Positions 55,403 to 64,000 of a stretch of DNA of 64,000 bases are shown piece after piece. Positions within the stretch are counted from its first letter, which is position 1. Every line of letters begins with the position of its first letter. Source of the DNA: Orychophragmus violaceus (lineage: Eukaryota; Streptophyta; Magnoliopsida; Brassicales; Brassicaceae); NCBI GenBank assembly GCA_030180135.1, contig CM058239.1:111075318-111139317 (forward strand). The letters are read 5' to 3'. A program made the translations under genes and the position numbers. Below the pieces are notes generated by a model, which searched no databases, was not told the DNA's origin, and was given only the letters and a program-made list of their open reading frames with translations.

Positions 55403-58400
55403 TGTAACGCCCCTTTCCCATTCTCCGCTGACCGTCGAGCTGACCGGTCAACAATCAAACAAGAACATGACCGATCGAACCCGAGCAAGTCGAACAGGAA
55501 AATTTCGCCACATGACGAAGCCAAAGATAGTTCGGTTTGAGACAAAGGCTCGCACCAATCTATCCTCGACTCCGCTATCCTCATATCCATAGCACAAGCG
55601 GTACCACTTGCACTACTTCGATGAGTTGTGTCGGTTCGGACTAAAACCTCATATCAGGGAAACAATTTCATTTCTGAGTAATCAACATTGAGTACAACGT
55701 TTAATATAATTTCAGAAACAATCGTCAAGTCAAATATACAAAGAAATCAACCCACGAAATAACGATAACGCCGAACCGAGAAAACACCCAAAACAATCAC
55801 GAATCAAATCCCATCACAAGCAACCCGAAACCACACCGAGGACCTCCCGCGTCTGTCGCAGCTAAACCTGAAAACACAAAAAGAGTATAATGAGCGATCT
55901 AAGATCACCCAGTGAATCGGCTCCCCACTAACGGCTTCTAATCTATCTAGAACTACAGATTCCCGCCCCAAAACCCAAAATAACAACCATCAGTAAATAA
56001 ATAGTCGATCACGCACTACCACGTCGTGATAAACCCACAACACACAATCAATGCCAAAGATAAGGAGAAATAGGGAATCAAAGGCACTGCGGCACATGTC
56101 CTCGATTAGACTCTATCTATCTATGCGCAACGAAAGATAATAAAACAACACTGGGCCCTACGAACTCGGTAACTTCCACGGGTCTACATCGTTACCTACA
56201 TGGTAGCTAACCCACGACTCCTAACCGTGTACACAAGGTCCCCACGGCTAGGACACCGTTCTCTGTCCATCGATACGCGGTGACTCCTGTTACCCCAGGT
56301 AACCTGAGTTTCCATGCGATCCGGCCCTAGGGCATGACCCCGTATTCTCCGAACCGCACACCTACCGGCGTCACCCGATAGGTTAACACCTTAACCGGAA
56401 CCACCATGGTCCGATTAGGCCACTACCCGAGGATCCAATCGGGTCGGAAGTACCGGAACGTATACGTACACCTAGACTTGCGGGAACTAACGCACCCTAG
56501 AGTCCTATAGTGCAGAAATGTAAACACACAGACTCGCTTGGACTCTAGCAATCAATCACAATCAATAACAACATCAACTCAACACCGCTTCCCGCAAGTC
56601 TACTCACGCACACCACACCGCCCCCTGACTCAGCACCGTACCGAGTCAGCGGTTACGACTTAACCGGTCCCATGACCAGGTTAAGTATCTACACGGATTG
56701 CTCGGCCCAACACCGAGACAATCTAAAGGCCTGCACAAGAGATCAACCACAACCACACAACAAATACAACCACGCAATCAACGCTCAACAACACACAACA
56801 TGCCTGTTAGGATCGCTAACATCTTTTAACCAATTTACGCCCGCTACCTTAGGTTAGCGGCTCGCTAACCCGTAGACGGTTCACCAATCACCACACTTCT
56901 TATTTCTTAACCAAACCTAATCATCATTTATTAACTCCCCGATCCGTCGGTTTAGAGCTAGTAGCTTACTAGACTCCCCGACGTCTCACCCTCATTAACT
57001 TAATTCATTTAATCTCGGGAACCCCGATACCATTCATATTCTATACGTTTGTTCAGGTTTAACTTCCGTATTTTAACTCGTCTTAATTCCCGTGTATAGA
57101 TTCATTTCATACCGTTCTTATACAATATATACGTGCATATACGGTCCTAAACAAACGGTCTATATGAACGCATCACCCAATCGATACTAACAACCTAGCG
57201 ACACACAATTGATTTACCGTTTAATTCTTTAACCCTAGAGTGCTTATCTGATCCTAACCGGTTTATCATTAACGTCCAATTATTAGTATTAACCAATCAT
57301 TTTAATTATCGGGTATGCAATCCTAAATCTACTGTTTTACGGTTCCCGGTCTATATGTAACTAAAGGTCTGTGAGCCGACTCACAGTGAGATAGGCACGG
57401 AAATGGCGGCTCGATGCAGATGTAAATCCCGAGAGACCCGACTCGAACGCCGAACTATTCCCAAACCTCTCCGAATACCCGAACACGAACCCCGCGGCTT
57501 CCCGAACGTCCTGACTGTTGACCAAATGATTCTAATCAAGCTTCCGGACCATCTTCTCTCTCCTTCACGCCTCCTTCTCTCTCTTTTCTTCGTATTCACG
57601 TCTATCTCTCTCTCTACTTTCTCTCTCTCTTCTTTCTCTCTCTTCTTTCTCTCTCCTCCGGTTTTCTTCTTCTTCTCTCCTCCCTTACGCTTCACCTCTT
57701 CTTCTCTCTCTCCTTCTTCTTCCCTCTCGGTCTTCTCTTCTTCTTCTTCTTCTTCTTCTTCTCTTTCTCTCTTTCTTCTCACGCTCTTCTTCTTCTCTCT
57801 TCTTCTCCTCTCTCCACTTCTTCTCCTCTCTCCTCTTCTTCACGCTCTTCTTCTCTTCTCTCTACTTCTTCTTCTTCTCACGCTTCCTCTTCTCTCTCTC
57901 TCTCTCTCTCCTTCACGCTTCATCTTCTTCTCTCCTCCTCCTTCTTCTTCTCCTTCTTCTCTTCCTCCTCCTCCTTCTTCTTCTCCTCTCTCTACTTCTT
58001 CTCCTCTCTCCTCTTCTTCACGCTTTTCTTCTCTCTCCCTTCTTCTTCCTCTTCTTCTTCTTCTTCTTTTTCTTCTTCTTCTTCTTCTTCTTCTTCTTCT
58101 TCTTCTTCTTCTTCTCTCCTTCGCCGGCTTCTTCTTTCTTCTTCTATCCTCCTCCACGCTTCACCTCTTCTTCTCTTTTTCCTTCTTCTTCTTCTTCTTC
58201 TTCTTCTTATTCTTCTCCTTTCTTCTTACGCTTCTCCTCTCCTTATTATTCTCTCTTTTCTTTTCTTTGTTGTGTTGGTGTGAGTAAAAGAAACAAACCC
58301 AAGCTCCTTTATATATACAAAACAATTGAACAAGGTCTTGACAGCTGTCCTTCTTACTCATCTCAACCAGCCACGCCACCATCCCCTTAGTTACAATGCA

Positions 58401-58991
58401 CTCCCTCCTACCTTTGTTTAATTTTGTGACATGTGTATAATGAAGATTCAATGTATCATTTTTTTTTTCTTCCTCCAGCCTCAAGCAATGTTACATACAA
58501 AGAATAATGCACTGAACTCTCCCTTAGATCTCATGCCACGTTTACCCCCCAACCAATCAGCAACTTCTTATTCTCGACTATCCTGATGCTTCCGTTTAGC
58601 CGGTTTCGCGTTTAATATTTTAAAAACTCTCTAGACGATCCCATAAATCCTCAACCCTCCATAATCAGATTCTCCATGCTATTTGATGAATTTATCATTT
58701 TGAATCACTCCGTTTGGACACCCGTAGCTCCGGTTATGAATTTTTGAAGTTTCTTCGGTTTTGTCGGTTTTCCTCCCGACAAGCCGTAGAACGTGTTTCT
58801 GCTCCGATTTCTCCAACTCTGGTCTTGTGAACATTCTTTATATTAAAATATAAAAATATTCGGCCTGTCTCGGCTTCCGTCTCGACTTTTGGTAAAATTA
58901 CCATTTTACCCCCGATATTGGTAAAATGACAATTTTACCCCTGATTGACTTTCTGCTACCCGTTGACCGTATTTTGATACGGGGTATCACA
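55403..58991 (-). repeat. Element E 5' LTR
   Basis: 3,589 bp, matching 49169-52724 throughout apart from small indels, microsatellite length differences and scattered substitutions. Ends at TATCACA, followed by GATAG. Confidence 0.92.
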
Positions 58992-58996
58992 GATAG

Positions 58997-60229
58997 TTTG
59001 TTGACGGAGTAGGATATATCTGGTCTCGTGAGAGATAGATATTGAAGACTGCCTACAATGGTCAGGTAGCTTGTTGGGTCGTCCATAACAGTGCCCGAGA
59101 GTAGTGTGAGAGGAGAAGTAGAACACATCGGAGATCCCACCGGTTTTGCGTTCGTCATATTGGACTTGTGTAAGAGATCTGCAATGTAACGTTATTGTGT
59201 GAGATATAGGCCTACTTGAGTACGAGTTACCTCTATACCAAGAAAATATGATAAATCACCCAAATCCTTAAGAGAAAAGCGTTGAGAGAGAGAAGCGATA
59301 AACCGATAAATATGAGAGTGGTTGTTTCCCGTGATGACGATGTCTTCAACATAGACAAGCATGTAGATTAAAATGTTGTATTTGTGGTAGATGAAGAGAG
59401 ATGCGTCTGCGACTGAATTCTTGAAGCCAGACAAGACGAGGAATGATCGTAGTTCGTTGTACCACGCCCGTGGTGCTTGTTTAAGGCCATAAATCGCCTT
59501 GTGAAGCTTGCACACTGCTTCTGGATTGTCTCTATCTTGAAAGCTTGGTGGCTGCGTCATGTATACTTCTTCATTGAGGTGACCTTGTAGGAATGCATTG
59601 TTGACGTCAAGTTGCTTTAACGGCCAGCTCCTAGTAACGGCTATGCTGAGAATTGTGCGCATCGTGGCTGGTTTCACAACTGGGCTAAACGTCTCTTGGT
59701 AATTTACTCCTGGGCATTGGTTGTACCATCGACCTTCCTTTTGATCATAAACACCCACCTGCATCCCACAACATTTTTAGCATTAGTATTATGAACAAGA
59801 TCCCATGTGTGATTTCTTATCTGTGAATTGATTTCATCGCTCATTGCTTGACGCCAATGTGGGATTTTTAAAGCTTCTGAAATTGTGTGTGGTGTAACGT
59901 CAGGAGCTGGAATGACTGTGGTGTTCAAAATGAGTTTCTGAACCGGTTTTCTTTGACGTGTACTGGTTCGAGTTCGGACTAGCGGAGAAGATATCGCAGT
60001 TGAGGTATCCTGAGGCATTGGAATGGTTGTTCCGTGGTTTGCACTGGTACAACATCTGCCTCGATGACAGGCTGCGCTAAGTCAGAAGACGAGGTCGACG
60101 TCAATGCTGGAGCAGAGGATCTCTGTTCAGCAACAGGTATCTGATTCGTTGGTACAATATCCTGTGGCGGCTGAGGTAATGTTGCACTCCTGCTGGGTGA
60201 TATATCTTGGTTTTTAGGACTTTCAAACA
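58997..60229 (-). pseudogene. Copia3 reverse transcriptase, broken
   Basis: Minus-strand frames give IPHWRQAMSDEINSQ, NTWDLV-like and VGCRWVF blocks, then [34 protein letters not shown], the active-site region LVYVEDIVITGNN and YFLGIEV. The YVDD box reads YVED (codon 59345-59347), losing a catalytic aspartate. Frameshifts occur near 59740 and near 60000, and a TAA near 59190 precedes the segment reaching element E (LTRPDISYSVNKLS). The Pro/Ser/Thr-rich linker typical between integrase and RT is visible at about 60020-60229. Integrase and gag would lie beyond element D. Confidence 0.85.
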
Positions 60230-62563
60230 TGGTATATGGCTTTGTTATCGAGTCTTTTAGAGTCTTTTGGAGTCCTTTTATGTGTGTTTACAGGTCTAAG
60301 TACGTTTGGAGTGGATTTGGACATTATGGCGCATTCTAGAGCTATTTGGAGCATTTGGTTGAGAGGAAGAGTTCACTGTCGATTTTGGATACTTGTGTCG
60401 ATCGACACATCTATTGCATCGATCGACACACATGCGAATCAGGCAATTCTCGGCGGTTTAATGAAGAGTTTGGAAATTGCAGCTTTGGCCCAGAAGTTTC
60501 TCATAATTACAAAGAAGTCCCAACCGTGATTAGATCATTATATTAGAGTTTTTAGCCACTTGTTTATGCTACGCATTATTTTACTTTGAGAGAGTTAGGG
60601 GCTGATCTTGTACTCGAGAGAGAAGAGATTTCGAACCCCAGTTTCTTAATCTATTTTATGCTATTTGGTTTTCTATTCATTATGATTTCTGTTTCATTGA
60701 TCATGTCTGAGTAGTTTACCAGTTAGGTTTAGGGATTCTCACAGGGGATTTCATGGAATTATAGGTTGATTAATCTGTAGGGATTCATATCTTTCTAGTT
60801 CTTCATCTAGGGTTGTTCTTAATGCTTGATCTGAATTGGCCACTTAGATTATTGATGTTAGGTTATTTTAGGCAACGAAAGTTGATTAATTAACTAGAAA
60901 GAACTTAGATGAGCAATTTGACTATTCGCAAAAAAATTTGGCTTAGGAGAATTGTGAACGAAAGAACCTGAGATTAATGCTTGTTTAGAACTCTAGGATT
61001 CGCAACGAAAGTTGGCTTGCTAGGTTGTTAGACATAGATAATATTCGCAACGAAAGTTGGTCTGTTATAATTATGTGATTCTAGTTCTAGAACAGTTCTT
61101 AATTAGATTCCGATTGATTGATTAGCCAGTGTTCTGATATATCATGGTTTTTACCCATTTTATACCATGATATAGATGTGTTTTTAGTGTCTTTTGTGTT
61201 CGTTTAGAGTCTTTTACAGGTTTAATCAGGTTTGGAGCTAATTGGAGATATTTGGAGCATTTTGGGACTTTTGGGACGTTTTGGCCGAGAGCTTAACTCA
61301 CTGTCCGATTTATTGATCAAGCATCGACCGACACACCTTGTGCATCGGTCGACACACTAGCGAGATGGGCCGTACGCGTCGGTTTAACAAGTTATGAAGA
61401 TTTGCAAGGAGGCCCAGAATAGTTCCAGTATTTACACAGAAGCCCCAGCCGAGATTAGGCCTATATATAGAGGATTTTGGTGTTTAATTTACTTACGCTT
61501 TCATACTTAGGGCTAAGAGATTTTTAGAGCTTTTGGGGCTGATCTATTTCCTGTATTCACTTATTTTGGAGAAGATTTCGAACCCCTTTGATATTTTATT
61601 CTCTTATATGCAATCTATTATTTCTATGATTATGTTTTCATCAATCATGTCTGAGTAGATCCATAGTTAAGTTTAGGGTTTCTCATTAGCGTTTGATGAC
61701 TTGCTAGACTTGTTTAATTCAGTTAAGGATTCATATGATTAGAATGTTCTTCAAACTAAATTGTGCTTAAAGCTAGTTCTAACCTGATCAATTAGAATCT
61801 AGATCTTAGGTTGCTAAATTCGACACGAGAGTGTGTTTTAGAATCTGAACTATTTAGGTTGAGCAATTAAATTATTCACAAAGAGATTTGGTTTAGTTTA
61901 ATTGTGAACATATCGAACTTGAACTTAATGCTAGTTTAATATGTTAGTAATTGCAAAGAGATTTGGGTTACTGCACTTAGACTTAGAGAGTTTTCGCAAA
62001 GAGATTTGGTTAATTCTATTTCCGTGATTTGAGTTCTAGAACTGAGTTTAATTTGATCCTGACTGATTAACTTGTCTGCTTGTCTGATTTCCTGAGAACA
62101 CCCTAGGCTTGACGCTTTTAGTTTATTGCTTTCACAACCAACTTGCTACTGTTTACTTTCTTGCTTCGCAATTTATTTACTTCACCATCTGCTTATTTCT
62201 AGTATTATTCTCTACTGTTCTGATCTATTGAGACCAAGTGTCCATGTGGATTCGATAACCCTATATACTACTTTGACGATACTGTGCACTTGCAGTTTAG
62301 AATAGGGTAAAACTTAGAACCTATCATGTTCCTGATTTCCTGAGAACTCCCTTGACCTGACGCTTTTCCTTCTTGCTTACAAACCTCTTGATTTACTTTT
62401 TGTTCTGATTTACTGCTTTCTGATTTGCATCGCCTAGCTTAACCTGAATTTCTACAATCTATCGCAAGATCTTGAGTCTCTTTGGATTCGATACCCTATA
62501 TACTACAGGTTCACGCCTGTGCACTTGCAGTGTAGATCTGGGGATTAAAACCTGATCGTATCA
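60230..62563 (+). repeat. Element D 5' LTR, interrupted by a solo LTR
   Basis: The LTR sequence is 60230-61134 plus 62332-62563, about 1.14 kb. It has a palindrome pair at 60394-60432, a CTGAGTAGTTT block (60707-60717) and three to four CAACGAAAGTTG boxes (about 60873-61055). It ends CGTATCA before the primer site. Confidence 0.82.
61135..62326 (+). mobile_element. Solo LTR of the B/C-related family
   Basis: A 1,192 bp LTR runs from TGATATATCATGG to ACCTATCA, flanked on both sides by TGTTC (61130-61134 and 62327-62331). It is the reverse complement of the B and C LTR type over its whole length, with palindromes at 61321-61356, a TATA-like CTATATATAG at 61461-61470 and a CTGAGTAGAT block at 61651-61660. 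The lack of any interior indicates LTR-LTR recombination after insertion. Confidence 0.92.
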
Positions 62564-62569
62564 AGTTTT

Positions 62570-62587
62570 TGGCACCGTTGCCGGGGA
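62570..62587 (+). other. Element D primer binding site (tRNA-Asp, one mismatch)
   Basis: TGGCACCGTTGCCGGGGA, 17 of 18 matching the tRNA-Asp complement. Confidence 0.9.
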
Positions 62588-62697
62588 CTCTTTTGAGTCT
62601 TTGATAGATTTGAACTTAGGGTTTAGACTAGGTTTTTCGTTTTTGTTTTTGATTACGGATTTTTCGTTTTTCTTGAATTTCAGGTACGCCTAGAATC

Positions 62698-62812
62698 TCA
62701 ATGCATCGATCGACACGGTCCTGAGTGTCGATCGACACGGTCCTGAGTGTCGATCGACACACATTCGTGCTTAGCATCGATCAACGCTCTCCCTGCATCG
62801 ATCGACATACCT
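62698..62812 (+). repeat. TCGATCGA-type palindromes in element D leader
   Basis: Five copies (GCATCGATCGACAC, GTGTCGATCGACAC twice and two variants) lie between the primer site and the gag start. A 22 bp unit is tandemly duplicated (about 62716-62759). Confidence 0.85.
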
Positions 62813-62830
62813 GCGTGATCAGAACAGTTC

Positions 62831-64000
62831 ATGACTGATCGCGACTTGAGGATTAATTCGGATAAGGAGCTCATGAATTTTGAACTTAAGGAGCTTGCAA
62901 AGCTTGAGAGAGAGAACAAGAAATCCCAGAAGCTAGTTAAGATGGCTAACGTCAATCGTGTGATCTTAATTCGAGATGCTGAAGGTGTTCTGAGGAATTC
63001 GGAGAACAAAGTCAGCAATGCGCTTGGTCAGAGACTGGATGGTGAAGGTAATGTGATTCCTGAGCCTGAGAGGCAGATTGTCCAGCCTGATGGAGAAGCA
63101 CAAGGTGGACATGAGAATCCACGAGCACCAGATCCTCCTGTTAGGAGGACACTAGCTGATTACAATCGCTCAGATGAGTTCAACGCTAATAGGTCTACGA
63201 TTGTACCTCCTACATTTCCGCGGAATGAGTTCGAGCTTAAGACTTCCTATTACACACTTGTGGGACAACGTGTCTTCACCGGACTTCCACATGAGCATCC
63301 TATGGACCACATAGAGCACTTTGAGTCTATAGTGACTGGAATGAAGCAAAATGGAGTGACTTATGACTACCTGCACTGCAAGCTTTTTCCTCACTCTCTA
63401 GGAGGGGAAGCTGCTGACTGGCTAAATCATAATCCACCTGGGACTCTGACTACTTGGAATGCAGTGAAGGAGACGTTTCTGCGATACTTTTATGATGATG
63501 CTCGGTCCGATCAGCTTAGACAGCATCTCTTGATATTCAAGCAAGGATCTACAGAGCCTTTCAAGACAGCCTGGGTGAGATTCAAGAGATACCAGAGAGA
63601 CTGTCCTCATCATGGTTTCTCTGAGATGCAGCTGTTGTGTATCTTCTTCAGAGGAGTTGGTTTGTGGTATCAGATGGCTTTAGATGATGCAAGTACTGGA
63701 AACTTCTACACTAAATCTACAGAAGAAGCTAAGGAGCTTATTGAGAACTTGGTGACTAGTAATAGCGTCAAGAATGATGATTTGGAGAGACAGATATCTG
63801 GTGGAAAAGCTGATAATTCTCAGATAGCTGAGATGAACAAGAAGATTGATTATGTCCATAGCATCTTACTTGGTAAGAAAGTGGATGTCCAGGAGACTGA
63901 GGATGTTAATTACATAGCTGGAGCTGGTTATCAAGGCCAGAGGTATGGAAATCAGCAAGGACAGGCTTCAGGTTTCGCACCAAAGTCTGCATTTCAGAGA
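62831..64000 (+). CDS. gag: Element D gag, open to the window edge (partial)
   Basis: 390 codons without a stop from the ATG at 62831, the first in-frame start after the leader. Athila-like gag blocks: RTLADYNRSDEFNANRST, HPMDHIEHFESIVTG, HSLGGEAADWLNH, RYFYDDARSDQLRQ, CPHHGFSEMQLL and IFFRGVGLWYQMALDDAS, ending with the NYIAGAGYQGQRYGNQQG tail shared with B and C. No zinc knuckle is present up to the edge. Whether protease, RT and integrase follow cannot be seen, so D may be the autonomous relative of B and C or another gag-only element. Its sequence differs from B and C enough to be a separate subfamily. Confidence 0.88.
   Translation, partial: MTDRDLRINSDKELMNFELKELAKLERENKKSQKLVKMANVNRVILIRDAEGVLRNSENKVSNALGQRLDGEGNVIPEPERQIVQPDGEAQGGHENPRAPDPPVRRTLADYNRSDEFNANRSTIVPPTFPRNEFELKTSYYTLVGQRVFTGLPHEHPMDHIEHFESIVTGMKQNGVTYDYLHCKLFPHSLGGEAADWLNHNPPGTLTTWNAVKETFLRYFYDDARSDQLRQHLLIFKQGSTEPFKTAWVRFKRYQRDCPHHGFSEMQLLCIFFRGVGLWYQMALDDASTGNFYTKSTEEAKELIENLVTSNSVKNDDLERQISGGKADNSQIAEMNKKIDYVHSILLGKKVDVQETEDVNYIAGAGYQGQRYGNQQGQASGFAPKSAFQR

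Larger units (their letters stand above)
49169..58991 (-). mobile_element. Element E: long-LTR non-autonomous retrotransposon (LARD-like)
   Basis: Two direct repeats of 3,556 and 3,589 bp (49169-52724 and 55403-58991), minus-strand ends TGTGATACCCC and GGGGCGTTACA, surround only 2.7 kb of interior. GATAG is duplicated at 49164-49168 and 58992-58996, and the host copia3 frame is continuous across the removed element. A tRNA-Met primer site lies six bases inside the right LTR, giving minus orientation. The interior has a broken gag with two zinc knuckles and no RT, RNase H or integrase. LTR size and terminal sequences resemble Tekay/Del chromoviruses; that assignment is inference. LTR divergence looks like about 2%. 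Confidence 0.9.
48376..60229 (-). mobile_element. Copia3: decayed Ale/Retrofit-type Ty1/copia, split by E and cut by D
   Basis: Minus-strand pieces at 48376-49168 and 58997-60229 carry RNase H and RT of one copia gene, separated by element E. A probable short 3' LTR (about 48376-48556, TG to CA) follows a GAGGGGGTG polypurine tract. The RT style (VNYQETFSPVVKPATMRTILS, QLDVNNAFLQG) fits the Ale/Retrofit lineage. The 5' part of the element is not in the window because element D begins at 60230. Confidence 0.82.
60230..64000 (+). mobile_element. Element D: Athila-like element, 5' part only (runs off window)
   Basis: The 5' LTR (60230-62563, including a solo LTR), a tRNA-Asp-type primer site, a leader with palindromes and the first 390 codons of gag are present. 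LTR layout and gag match B and C in outline, but sequence divergence is clearly larger. It interrupts copia3. The left boundary TGGTATATGG follows the B/C/solo pattern of TG start. The flanking AAACA (60225-60229) should recur at the far end. Confidence 0.85.

Noticed and set aside
48376..60229. Reading element E and copia3 as one long element
   Set aside because: The GATAG duplication and the continuous copia3 frame across E show that E is a separate insertion with its own LTRs.

Overview
The window is plant genomic DNA, very probably from a dicot of the Brassicaceae and from pericentromeric or other transposon-rich heterochromatin. The evidence is two nests of LTR retrotransposons of typical plant lineages: Athila-type Ty3/gypsy with primer sites matching plant tRNA-Asp, an Endovir/Sirevirus-type Ty1/copia element, a Tork/TNT1-like and an Ale/Retrofit-like copia, and a zf-RVT LINE remnant. 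The species assignment is inference. I recognise no host protein-coding, tRNA or rRNA gene. A run of exactly 500 N (47485-47984) is an assembly gap.

Nest 1 (2483-44661) is fully resolved by target-site duplications (TSDs). A Sirevirus-like copia element on the minus strand (here 'copia1', TSD AGTTG) was hit in its reverse transcriptase by an Athila-type element ('A', 6638-39917, plus strand, TSD ATAGG). A was then hit twice. At its protease/RT boundary it received element B (11065-24450, minus), and B's 3' LTR later received its close relative C (11940-18662, TSD AATCT). In its third ORF, A received an intact copia element ('copia2', 29221-36632, plus, TSD CTTTT). Hand-counted LTR divergence agrees broadly with this order: about 2.2% for copia1, about 2% for A and B, 0.7% for C and 0.3% for copia2. 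B and C are non-autonomous. They encode only a gag-protease polyprotein, intact in C and broken by two stops in B, and have no RT, RNase H or integrase. Copia2 looks complete and potentially autonomous.

The stretches 1-2477 and 44667-47484 are gene-poor flanks. The first holds a diverged GATTTRT repeat field and a very AT-rich block. A LINE fragment lies next to the gap.

Nest 2 (about 48376 to beyond 64000) is built on a decayed Ale-type copia ('copia3', minus). It was split inside its RT by a 9.8 kb element with 3.6 kb LTRs and a degenerate gag carrying two zinc knuckles ('E', 49169-58991, TSD GATAG). It was split again by an Athila-type element ('D', from 60230, running off the window with an open gag frame). 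D's 5' LTR carries a solo LTR (61135-62326, TSD TGTTC) related to B and C.

The most unusual signals are non-coding. (1) A palindromic TCGATCGA-type module is repeated in the LTR, leader, coding and 3' regions of B and C, in D and the solo LTR, and also, as six copies plus LTR copies, in the unrelated copia2. (2) Element A carries an analogous but different hairpin array built on CACAGCGACGT. (3) A short conserved motif (AAACAAGCGC then GGGAGGCAA) follows the last gag-pro or pol stop at similar spacing in A, B and C. (4) The LTRs of A, B, C, D and the solo LTR share a transcribed-region architecture of repeated CAACGARAGTTG-like boxes. (5) In front of A's third ORF there is an apparent 5'-UTR intron.
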